Shown piece by piece: positions 57,407-64,000 of a DNA stretch of 64,000 nt. The DNA is from Marinobacter sp. EhC06. GTDB lineage: Bacteria; Pseudomonadota; Gammaproteobacteria; Pseudomonadales; Oleiphilaceae. The stretch lies in NCBI RefSeq assembly GCF_001650915.1, contig NZ_LXYO01000002.1, positions 16,155 to 80,154 of the forward strand, given 5' to 3'. The first letter of the stretch is position 1, and each line of letters starts with the position of its first letter. Position numbers and translations under genes: made by a program. The notes beneath the pieces were generated by a model. It saw only the letters and a program-made list of their open reading frames with translations, searched no databases and was not told where the DNA came from.

Positions 57407-58438
57407 ATGATCGAATCCGACCGGTTGATCTCGGCCCGGGCCGGTGAATACGAGGAAGTACAGGACAGGGCCATTCGCCCGACCTTGCTGGCTGAATACG
57501 TTGGCCAGCCTACGGTTCGTGAGCAGATGGATATTTTTATATCCGCTGCCCGTGGCCGTCAGGAAGCGCTGGACCACGTTCTGATTTTTGGCCCGCCCGG
57601 TCTGGGCAAGACAACCCTGGCCAATATCATCGCCAACGAGATGGGCGTGTCCATCAAGACCACCTCTGGTCCGGTGCTTGAAAAAGCCGGGGACCTGGCA
57701 GCCATGCTGACCAATCTTGAAGAAGGTGACGTTCTCTTCATCGACGAGATACACCGTCTCAGTGCCGCCGTCGAAGAAGTCCTTTATCCGGCGATGGAAG
57801 ATTACCAACTCGACATCATGATTGGTGAGGGTCCGGCGGCCCGATCCATCAAGCTTGATTTGCCGCCGTTCACTCTTGTAGGGGCCACCACTCGTGCGGG
57901 GTTGCTGACATCGCCCTTGCGGGATCGCTTCGGGATCGTGCAGCGGCTGGAGTTCTACAACACCGAGGATCTCACCAGCATCATTCTCCGTTCCGCGCGG
58001 CTCTCTTCGGTTGCCGTTGATGAGGCGGGCGCGTTTGAAATTGCCCGTCGGTCAAGGGGCACGCCACGGATCGCAAACCGTCTGTTGCGTCGGGTGCGGG
58101 ATTTTGCGGAGGTGCGCTCCGACGGTCGGATCACGTCTGACATAGCTGATCAGGCCCTGAACATGCTGAAAGTGGATAACCAGGGTTTCGATCATATGGA
58201 CCGTCGTCTGCTGCTGGCCATGATCGAAAAGTTCGACGGTGGCCCGGTGGGGGTTGAAAGCCTTGCCGCCGCGATCAGTGAAGAGCGCGGCACCATTGAG
58301 GATGTACTTGAGCCATTCCTGATCCAGCAGGGTTACATGGTCCGAACCCCTAGGGGACGGATGGTGACCTCCAACGCCTATCAGCATTTCGGCGTCATTC
58401 CGCCGAAGTCGGGCAGGGAGGACGATCTTTTTGGTTGA
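57407..58438 (+). CDS. ruvB: Holliday junction branch-migration ATPase RuvB
   Basis: AAA+ motor. The ATG at 57407 ('[20 protein letters not shown]') is the family start; an in-frame GTG at 57368 is less likely. 343 residues. Walker A '[20 protein letters not shown]', Walker B '[11 protein letters not shown]', sensor '[20 protein letters not shown]' with Arg finger, and the C-terminal winged helix '[16 protein letters not shown]'. It overlaps ybgC by 8 nt. No LexA box was recognised in the 132-nt gap after ruvA. Confidence 0.96.
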   Translation: MIESDRLISARAGEYEEVQDRAIRPTLLAEYVGQPTVREQMDIFISAARGRQEALDHVLIFGPPGLGKTTLANIIANEMGVSIKTTSGPVLEKAGDLAAMLTNLEEGDVLFIDEIHRLSAAVEEVLYPAMEDYQLDIMIGEGPAARSIKLDLPPFTLVGATTRAGLLTSPLRDRFGIVQRLEFYNTEDLTSIILRSARLSSVAVDEAGAFEIARRSRGTPRIANRLLRRVRDFAEVRSDGRITSDIADQALNMLKVDNQGFDHMDRRLLLAMIEKFDGGPVGVESLAAAISEERGTIEDVLEPFLIQQGYMVRTPRGRMVTSNAYQHFGVIPPKSGREDDLFG

Positions 58439-58892
58439 ACAGGCGCCAGAGGCAAGGTTCGAGCTGCCGATCCGGGTCTATATTGAGGACACCGATGCCG
58501 GCGGCATCGTATTTCACGCCAAATACCTCCATTACATGGAGCGGGCCCGAACCGAATGGGTACGCAGTTGCGGAGTTGGCCTCAGGGCGGGGCTGGCAGA
58601 CAACATCAGTTATGTCGTGCAGCGTCTGGACATTCATTACGCGGTAGCCGCAAAGCTTGATGATGAGCTGCTTGTCACTGCCGAACCGGTGGCGTTTGGC
58701 CGGGTATGGATGGATTTTCGGCAGCGTGTCCTGCGGGCCGCCGACCGCAAGGTTTTGAGTGATAGCAATGTGCGGGTCGCCTGCGTTGCGCTCGATACCG
58801 GCCGCCCCCGGCGTTTGCCGGAAAACATGCAGGAATTGCTGGCCAGGAATGTCCAGCCCACTGAAACGATAAACAGAACGAGCCAGGAGTAA
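58431..58892 (+). CDS. ybgC: Tol-Pal-associated acyl-CoA thioesterase YbgC
   Basis: Hotdog-fold thioesterase of the YbgC/FcbC group. TTG start with GGGAGGA about 8 nt upstream, inside the ruvB end. 153 residues. Active site '[20 protein letters not shown]' with the catalytic Asp, then '[14 protein letters not shown]'. First gene of the tol-pal cluster as in most gammaproteobacteria; tolQ follows after 3 nt. Confidence 0.93.
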   Translation: MVEQAPEARFELPIRVYIEDTDAGGIVFHAKYLHYMERARTEWVRSCGVGLRAGLADNISYVVQRLDIHYAVAAKLDDELLVTAEPVAFGRVWMDFRQRVLRAADRKVLSDSNVRVACVALDTGRPRRLPENMQELLARNVQPTETINRTSQE

Positions 58893-58895
58893 GAA

Positions 58896-59585
58896 GTGGA
58901 TTCAGAACTTTCAGTCTGGTACCTGATTGCAAATGCCGGTGTCTTGGTGCAACTGGTCATGCTTTTGCTGGCCCTGGCGTCGGTCATGTCCTGGGCGTTG
59001 ATTTTCCAGCGTCTGCAGGTATTCCGCAAAGCCAAGCGGGCTCAACTGGCGTTTGAAGAGCGTTTCTGGTCTGGTATGGATCTGGGCCAGCTGTACCGGG
59101 AGGTGAATGCCGATCCGACGCCGTTTTCCGGCATGGAGTCCCTGTTCCGGGCCGGTTTCAAGGAGTTTTCCCGTTTGCGCCAGCAAAGCCGGGATGCCGA
59201 TGCGGTTATGGAAGGTACCCAGCGGGCAATGCGTGTGGCCTTCTCCCGGGAGCACGAGAGGCTTGAGGCCAGCCTGCCGTTTCTGGCCACGGTTGGCTCC
59301 ACCAGTCCGTACATCGGCTTGTTTGGTACCGTCTGGGGCATCATGAACTCGTTCCGCGGCCTGGCCCAGGTTCAGCAGGCAACCCTGGCCACGGTGGCGC
59401 CCGGCATTTCGGAGGCCCTGATTGCGACTGCCATGGGCCTGTTTGCCGCAATACCGGCGGTTATCGCCTACAACCGTTTCTCGGCCATGTCCGATGCACT
59501 GCTGAAGAACTATGAAACCTTTGCCGATGAGTTTTCCAGCATTCTCCATCGTCGCGTGCACCAGAGCGAAAAGGGTGCCGCATGA
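58896..59585 (+). CDS. tolQ: Tol-Pal motor channel protein TolQ
   Basis: Proton-channel subunit of the Tol-Pal envelope machine. GTG start with AGGAG 6-7 nt upstream. 229 residues. Three membrane helices at about 15-37, 133-155 and 165-190, with 'GTVWGIMNSFRGLAQVQQAT' and 'GISEALIATAMGLFAAIPAV'. Clearly paralogous to the ExbB protein at 30614 but followed here by tolR and tolA. Confidence 0.96.
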   Translation: MDSELSVWYLIANAGVLVQLVMLLLALASVMSWALIFQRLQVFRKAKRAQLAFEERFWSGMDLGQLYREVNADPTPFSGMESLFRAGFKEFSRLRQQSRDADAVMEGTQRAMRVAFSREHERLEASLPFLATVGSTSPYIGLFGTVWGIMNSFRGLAQVQQATLATVAPGISEALIATAMGLFAAIPAVIAYNRFSAMSDALLKNYETFADEFSSILHRRVHQSEKGAA

Positions 59586-59631
59586 TGGCACGGAAATTCA
59601 TGGGCAGGGATCAGCTTAGGAGCACTGCTTT

Positions 59632-60078
59632 ATGAAAGGCATGGGAATGATGCCGGAAAACCGGCGTAAGCCAATGTCCGAGATCAACGTGGTTCCGTAC
59701 ATTGATGTCATGCTGGTGCTGCTGATTATTTTCATGGTCACCGCTCCGATGCTGACCCAGGGAGTCAAGGTTGATTTGCCTCAGACTACCTCGGACCCGA
59801 TCCAGGCAGATAAAGACGTTGAGTCGATCATTGTTTCCGTGGATGCGAACGGTGCTTACTACGTCGAAATTGGTGATGAAGGCAGTGACCCCATGACTCT
59901 TGCGGATTTACGGGAACAGATCTCCAAGATTCTTTCGCAGCGCGCTTCAAGTGAGATCCTGGTTCGCGGTGATGAAAACGTTCCTTACGGCACCGTTGTC
60001 AGATTGATGGCGGAATTACAGGGTGCCGGGGCGAGCAGTATCGGCCTGATCACTGAATCACCCCGAGACGACAATTGA
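59632..60078 (+). CDS. tolR: Tol-Pal protein TolR
   Basis: Stator partner of TolQ. ATG at 59632 with TTAGGAG 9 nt upstream. 148 residues. One membrane helix at about 20-40 with the proton-carrying Asp in 'VVPYIDVMLVLLIIFMVTAP', then a periplasmic domain ending 'MAELQGAGASSIGLITE'. The 46 nt after tolQ carry no recognised gene. Confidence 0.96.
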   Translation: MKGMGMMPENRRKPMSEINVVPYIDVMLVLLIIFMVTAPMLTQGVKVDLPQTTSDPIQADKDVESIIVSVDANGAYYVEIGDEGSDPMTLADLREQISKILSQRASSEILVRGDENVPYGTVVRLMAELQGAGASSIGLITESPRDDN

Positions 60079-60100
60079 TCGTGGTGCGGGCAGGAGTGTT

Positions 60101-61138
60101 GTGAGAGATCACGAGCGCGAAGTAACCACAACCGGAGTGCCACCCTGGAAATCACCGGTGGCGCTTTCGGTAACGCTTCATCTGTTGATTCTGGGTATTG
60201 CGCTGGCAGGTTGGTCCTGGACCAGTACCGATCACGAGCCGCCGCCCAGAAGCATATCGGCACGGTTGATTACCCAGCAAGAGCCGGAGCCGAGTCCGGT
60301 TGTTGAGCCAGATGATCAGCAGAAGCGCGATGAGGAGCGCCGGGCTGAGGAGCAGCGTCGCCGCGAAGAAGTAGAGCGGCAACGGCAGGAAGAAGAAGCT
60401 CGCCGTATCGCTGAGCAGAAGCGGCAGGAAGAGCAGAAGCGGCTGCAGCAGCAAAAAGAGCAGGAGCGTCAGGAAGCCGAGGCGAAGGAACGTGAAGCCC
60501 AGAAAGCGCGTGAAGAAGAAGCGGCGCGTCAAAAGGCAGAGGCGGAGGCCAAGGAACGGGCTCGACAGCAAGCCGAGGAAGAAAAACGCCGTCAGGAAGA
60601 GGCCAGACGAAAGGCCGAAGAGGAGAAGCGGCGGCAGGAAGAACAGCGTAAGCGTGAAGAGGCTGAGCGCAAGCGCCAGGAAGAACTGGCCCGCCAGGAA
60701 GCAGAGCGCAAACGTCTTGAGGCGGAGCGTAAGCTGCGGGAACAACAGCTTGAAGCCCAGGCGGAGGCGGCTCAAAAGGCTCGGGAAGAGGAAGCACGTC
60801 GCCAGCAGGAGGCGGCTGCCGCGAAAGCCCGGGAAGCTCAGATGCTGTCGGAGAGCGAGAAGTACCAGGCACTGATCAGGGAGCGATTGAGCCAGGCGTG
60901 GTATCCGCCATCCTCGGCTACGGAGGATATGACTGCGCGGCTCCAGATTACCTTGTTGCCAACGGGGGAGCTTGCAGGAGTGCGTCTGGTCAGCAGCAGT
61001 GGCAACACTGCGTTTGATAATTCCGCCCTGGGGGCGGTGCGCTCACTGAGCCGTTACCCGATACCCAATGATCGGGATACCTTTGAACGGTATTTCCGAC
61101 AGTTTACGATTGAATTCAACCCACGCCGGTTGAGATAA
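60101..61138 (+). CDS. tolA: Tol-Pal protein TolA
   Basis: Periplasm-spanning link between TolQR and Pal. GTG start with CAGGAG upstream. 345 residues. The membrane helix (about 18-40) keeps the Ser/His pair of the 'SVTLHLL' motif. Domain II (about 60-245) is one long helix of Arg/Glu/Lys/Gln/Ala, very low complexity. Domain III from about 250 has 'LSQAWYPPSSATEDMTARLQ' and the TonB-like 'FDNSALGAVRSL'. Domain II lacks the Ala/Lys repeats of E. coli and is richer in Arg/Gln. Confidence 0.95.
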   Translation: MRDHEREVTTTGVPPWKSPVALSVTLHLLILGIALAGWSWTSTDHEPPPRSISARLITQQEPEPSPVVEPDDQQKRDEERRAEEQRRREEVERQRQEEEARRIAEQKRQEEQKRLQQQKEQERQEAEAKEREAQKAREEEAARQKAEAEAKERARQQAEEEKRRQEEARRKAEEEKRRQEEQRKREEAERKRQEELARQEAERKRLEAERKLREQQLEAQAEAAQKAREEEARRQQEAAAAKAREAQMLSESEKYQALIRERLSQAWYPPSSATEDMTARLQITLLPTGELAGVRLVSSSGNTAFDNSALGAVRSLSRYPIPNDRDTFERYFRQFTIEFNPRRLR

Positions 61139-61154
61139 GGATACGGATAACACC

Positions 61155-62468
61155 ATGACACATCGGATTTGGTACAAACCGTCCAGAACACTGCTCGCCG
61201 TCCTTGCATTGATCTTCTTTGCGGTTTCAGGAGCCCGTGCCGAGCTGTTGATCCGGATTACCGAGGGTGCGGATTCCGCCATTCCTGTTGCGGTAGTGCC
61301 CTTCGCTGAGTCGGGACAGATGCCGGCGGGAGACAAGGTTGGCAGCGTTGTCCAGGCCGATCTGACCATGACGGGGGAGTTCCGTACCTTGCCTCCGGAA
61401 AAGATGCTGAGCCTGCCATCCCAGCGGGAAGAAGTGTATTTCCGGGACTGGCGTCTGCTTGGTCAGCGCTACGTCCTGGTCGGTTCGCTCACCAGAAGCG
61501 GTGACCGTGTCCAGGCGCGATATGAGCTGTTCGATGTCAACCGGGAAGAAAGGATTCTTGGCGAGACAGCGGCAGCACCCGCCTCCAATATGCGTTCTCT
61601 GGCGCACCACATCAGTGACAAGGTGTATGAAGCGATCACCGGCGTGCCCGGTGCTTTCTCAACCAAGCTCGCCTACGTCACGCTGGATACCGCCAATGGC
61701 AAGCCTCGTTACCGGCTGCAGGTGAGTGATGTCGATGGTAAGCGTGCCCGGATTCGCCTCGAAAGCCAGGAGCCGATTCTGTCACCCGCCTGGTCGCCGG
61801 ACGGGAAAAAACTGGCGTATGTCTCTTTCGAAACCGGAAAGCCCGTTATCTTTGTGCATGAGCTTTCAACCGGCCAGCGCACCAAGGTTGCTGATTTTCC
61901 AGGTCTGAACTCGGCGCCGGCCTGGTCCGACGACGGCAGGTCGTTACTGATGACCCTTTCGAAGGATGGCAACGCCGAAATCTACCGGATGAGTCTCGAT
62001 AGCCGGCAACTGACCAAGCTTACCAACCACTGGGCCATTGATACCGAACCGAGCTACGACGCCAGTGGCGAGGGTATATTCTTCACCTCGGATCGTTCCG
62101 GCGGGCCCCAGATTTACCATATGGAAACACCGGGTGCGGAGCCTCGTCGTATCACCTTCGGCAGCCGCTACAACGCCCGGCCCAGGCCCGACAATGACGG
62201 CAAATATGTCTATTACGTTCACCAGCGGGACCGGGCATTTCACATTGCCCGTACCGAACTGAAAACCGGGGAGGAAACGATCCTTACCCGTACGGAGTCT
62301 GATGAGTCTCCCAGTGTTGCGCCCAATGGTCGGATGCTGATCTACGCTACCCGGCAGAACGGAAGCAACGTGCTCACGGTTATTTCTGCGGATGGTGGGG
62401 CAGCCTACAGCTTGCCGGCATCCGAAGGGGATGTCCGTGAGCCTGCCTGGGGACCTTTGGTTCGCTGA
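61155..62468 (+). CDS. tolB: Tol-Pal periplasmic protein TolB
   Basis: Periplasmic beta-propeller that binds Pal and TolA. Signal peptide to about residue 32 ('LALIFFAVSGARA' then 'ELLIRI'). 437 residues. N-terminal domain 32-165, then a six-bladed propeller with repeated 'SPAWSPDGKKLAYVSFETGK', 'APAWSDDGRSLLMTLSKDGN' and 'EPSYDASGEGIFFTSDRSGG' blades. Standard length and order. Confidence 0.97.
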   Translation: MTHRIWYKPSRTLLAVLALIFFAVSGARAELLIRITEGADSAIPVAVVPFAESGQMPAGDKVGSVVQADLTMTGEFRTLPPEKMLSLPSQREEVYFRDWRLLGQRYVLVGSLTRSGDRVQARYELFDVNREERILGETAAAPASNMRSLAHHISDKVYEAITGVPGAFSTKLAYVTLDTANGKPRYRLQVSDVDGKRARIRLESQEPILSPAWSPDGKKLAYVSFETGKPVIFVHELSTGQRTKVADFPGLNSAPAWSDDGRSLLMTLSKDGNAEIYRMSLDSRQLTKLTNHWAIDTEPSYDASGEGIFFTSDRSGGPQIYHMETPGAEPRRITFGSRYNARPRPDNDGKYVYYVHQRDRAFHIARTELKTGEETILTRTESDESPSVAPNGRMLIYATRQNGSNVLTVISADGGAAYSLPASEGDVREPAWGPLVR

Positions 62469-62496
62469 TTGCCCATGCCCTTCGGCGTCGGCAATC
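62467..62496 (+). terminator. Hairpin between tolB and pal
   Basis: GATTGCC/GGCAATC (7 bp) continues past one C-C mismatch into ATGCC/GGCGT with a CTTC loop. It overlaps the tolB stop. Only a weak T run follows, so it may protect or attenuate rather than terminate, allowing extra pal expression. Confidence 0.45.
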
Positions 62497-62535
62497 GTTC
62501 AATTAATAATGTTACTCAACTGAAAGGAAGAAAAT

Positions 62536-63108
62536 ATGATTTTCTCGGCTCAATCAAAAGCGTTCGCACTGATGCTGTCCGTTGGCCTGGTAGCGGGCTG
62601 TAGCTCCACCGGTGGCACCTCAGAAGACGGTGGTGAGTTCGGCTCTGACGTTTCTGCGGTAGATCAGGAAGGCGGTTCCACCGTTTACGGCGGTGATGAT
62701 CAGGGTGGTGTTTCTTCTTCAGCCATGACCGAAGAAGAGCGCATGGCCGCGCGGGAGCAGGCGGAGCAGCAGGCTCTCCGTGAAATTACCGTGTTCTACT
62801 TTGATTTCGACACTGCCGAAATCAAGCAGGAAGCCCGCGACGTGCTGGTGGCCCATGCTCGCTTCCTCGCCAACAACCCCGGTCAGAACGTGCGTATCGA
62901 AGGTCACGCCGATGAGCGCGGCACCAAGGAATACAACCTGGCTCTGGGTGAGCGTCGTGCCAACGCTGTACAGCGCTTCCTGATCGTCAATGGCGCTTCA
63001 CGTGGCCAGCTTGAAACCGTAAGCTATGGTGAAGAGAAGCCGGCAGTGATGGGTTCCAGCGAGAGTGCTTGGGCCCAGAACCGTCGTGTGGAACTCGTAT
63101 TTGAGTAA
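62536..63108 (+). CDS. pal: Peptidoglycan-associated lipoprotein Pal
   Basis: Outer-membrane lipoprotein tethering to peptidoglycan. Lipobox LVAGC with lipidated Cys22, so it is a substrate of the LolCD exporter also encoded here. Asp/Gly/Ser-rich linker (26-75), then an OmpA-like domain with 'VFYFDFDTAEIKQEARDVLV' and the peptidoglycan-binding 'IEGHADERGTKEYNLALGER'. 190 residues. AAAGGAAG precedes the ATG. Confidence 0.97.
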   Translation: MIFSAQSKAFALMLSVGLVAGCSSTGGTSEDGGEFGSDVSAVDQEGGSTVYGGDDQGGVSSSAMTEEERMAAREQAEQQALREITVFYFDFDTAEIKQEARDVLVAHARFLANNPGQNVRIEGHADERGTKEYNLALGERRANAVQRFLIVNGASRGQLETVSYGEEKPAVMGSSESAWAQNRRVELVFE

Positions 63109-63124
63109 TCACACAGGAAGGACC

Positions 63125-63862
63125 ATGAGAAAAATCCTCATGGCGACAGTGGTGCTCCCGCTTGCCCTTGGGCATGCGGGAGTTACTCTGGCGCAATCAG
63201 CTCAGGACACTCAGCGCAACGCCAATAATAGCCAGGCGACAGCTGAGCTGTTCTACATGATCCAGCAGCTTCAGGGTGAAGTCAGGCGGCTCCAGGGCGA
63301 AGTCGAGGAGCAGAGGCACCTGATCAACCGCCTGCAGCAGCAGGGGCGTGACCGCTATATCGATCTGGATCAGCGTATTCTGGATCTCTCGGAGAAGGTG
63401 GCTTCTCAACCCGCGCCCGAGGCCAGTACAGCCAGTAATTCCACAGCTTCGGGGTCAGCGCCGGCAGCAAGGGAATATCGTCAGCCGGATGCGGAGGAGC
63501 GAAAGGCTTACGAACAGATTCAGGATCTGATCCGTAACCAGAAAAAATACGATGAGGCCATCAGCCGGATATACGAGTTTATCGATGAGTATCCAGAGGG
63601 TGATCTGACTGTTAACGCCTACTACTGGCTGGGTGAGGTGTATCTCGTCAAGCCGCAGCTGGAGCAGGCAAAGCAGGCGTTCACCATTGTTGCCACCCGC
63701 TTTTCAGACCACCGTAAAGCGCCGGATGCCGTCTACAAGCTGGGTGTGACCCACGATCGTCTGGGTGAAAAGGATCAGGCACGGCGCACTATGCAAACCG
63801 TGATTGAGGATTACCCATCCAGCAGCGCTGCGGACCTGGCCCGGAAGTTCCTGGAGTCCTAG
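63125..63862 (+). CDS. cpoB: Cell division coordinator CpoB (YbgF)
   Basis: Periplasmic protein coordinating septal wall synthesis and Tol-Pal action. The ATG at 63125 begins a signal peptide (to about residue 23, 'HAGVTLA'); the frame extends to 63065 within pal. 245 residues. N-terminal trimerising coiled coil (about 35-80, 'LQGEVRRLQGEVEEQRHLIN'), Ser/Ala-rich linker, then C-terminal TPR repeats ('AYYWLGEVYLVKPQLEQAKQ', 'APDAVYKLGVTHDRLGEKDQ'). Confidence 0.95.
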   Translation: MRKILMATVVLPLALGHAGVTLAQSAQDTQRNANNSQATAELFYMIQQLQGEVRRLQGEVEEQRHLINRLQQQGRDRYIDLDQRILDLSEKVASQPAPEASTASNSTASGSAPAAREYRQPDAEERKAYEQIQDLIRNQKKYDEAISRIYEFIDEYPEGDLTVNAYYWLGEVYLVKPQLEQAKQAFTIVATRFSDHRKAPDAVYKLGVTHDRLGEKDQARRTMQTVIEDYPSSSAADLARKFLES

Positions 63863-63915
63863 AACGGCTGATTGTCGGGCGTGGCAAAAATGTTGAGAAA
63901 CCTGAAAAAAAGGGG

Positions 63916-63943
63916 TTGATCAGCGGCCAAAAATCATTACTAT
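63916..63943 (+). promoter_or_regulatory. Candidate promoter of tRNA-Lys
   Basis: TTGATC (63916-63921) and TACTAT (63938-63943) with a 16-nt spacer, followed by a GC-rich discriminator (GCGCC), typical of stringently controlled stable RNA promoters. TATATG at 63941-63946 is an alternative -10. Confidence 0.5.
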
Positions 63944-63956
63944 ATGCGCCTCGTTT

Positions 63957-64000
63957 GGGTCGTTAGCTCAGTTGGTAGAGCAGTTGGCTTTTAACCAATT
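63957..64000 (+). tRNA. tRNA-Lys (anticodon TTT), 5' part, truncated by window end
   Basis: Starts GGGTCGTTAGCTCAGTTGGT, identical to the start of E. coli tRNA-Lys, with D arm and anticodon arm TTGG-CTTTTAA-CCAA. The anticodon TTT is at 63990-63992. The variable and T arms lie beyond the window. The position after cpoB is the common gammaproteobacterial arrangement. Confidence 0.95.

Noticed and set aside
60300..60850. Repeat array in the Glu/Arg/Lys-rich part of tolA
   Set aside because: Low-complexity coding sequence of the TolA helical domain II; a normal property of the gene, not a DNA repeat element.

Overview
The window looks like a chromosomal segment of a Marinobacter-like marine gammaproteobacterium. 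This rests on gene content and order: the blocks match the Pseudomonas/Marinobacter arrangement (cspD/clpS-clpA-infA-bpt-aat-trxB; PilZ-lol-DUF2062-comEC-exbB-exbD-lpxK-ycaR-kdsB-ptp-murB; yebC-ruvCAB-ybgC-tolQRAB-pal-cpoB-tRNA-Lys). Base composition is moderately GC-rich and even throughout. I see no prophage, insertion sequence, integron, CRISPR array or obvious island. Species assignment is inference; no rRNA is present.

Layout. 1-9.3 kb: end of pdxB, htpX, an unknown protein, alaA, a glutathione-peroxidase-like gene, a hybrid sensor kinase with an unknown TPR-like membrane-anchored protein, an orphan LysR regulator and a GNAT protein. 9.3-15 kb, minus strand: roxA, purB, hflD, mnmA, nudJ and rluE, a translation/tRNA-modification cluster conserved as in E. 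coli. 15-21.3 kb: the N-degron machinery (clpS, clpA, bpt, aat) with cspD, infA and trxB. 21.4-25.4 kb: an orphan MoxR ATPase, agmatine-to-putrescine genes aguA-aguB, a small secreted protein and a PilZ-like protein. 25.5-37 kb, mostly plus: lipoprotein export (lolC, lolD), DUF2062, comEC, an ExbB/ExbD pair, then lipid A/LPS and wall synthesis (msbA, lpxK, ycaR, kdsB, a low-molecular-weight phosphatase, murB). 37-46 kb: proS, a TetR regulator, an Lrp-type regulator divergent from leuA, a cold-shock gene with a long leader, prpE and xseA. 46-52.5 kb: guaB, guaA, tadA, galE, ugd and a HIT protein. 52.5-64 kb: fabR, aspS, yebC, ruvC-ruvA-ruvB, ybgC-tolQ-tolR-tolA-tolB-pal-cpoB and the start of tRNA-Lys(TTT).

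Most genes are housekeeping and sit in tight operons with 1-13 nt overlaps and many GTG/TTG starts. The main unexplained structure is a dispersed hairpin element present twice (20208-20308 on minus, 53331-53441 on plus). Each copy has an exactly 53-nt loop, 44/53 identical between copies, closed by a 24-29 bp stem whose sequence differs almost entirely between copies. The loop carries two small hairpins displaying AGGGA or ATGGA, and one closely matches the published CsrA/RsmA selection consensus. Both copies read in the sense of the flanking transcription unit, and one lies in the probable aspS leader. I regard this as the best candidate for an undescribed regulatory or repeat system here. 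A CsrA role is a hypothesis only.
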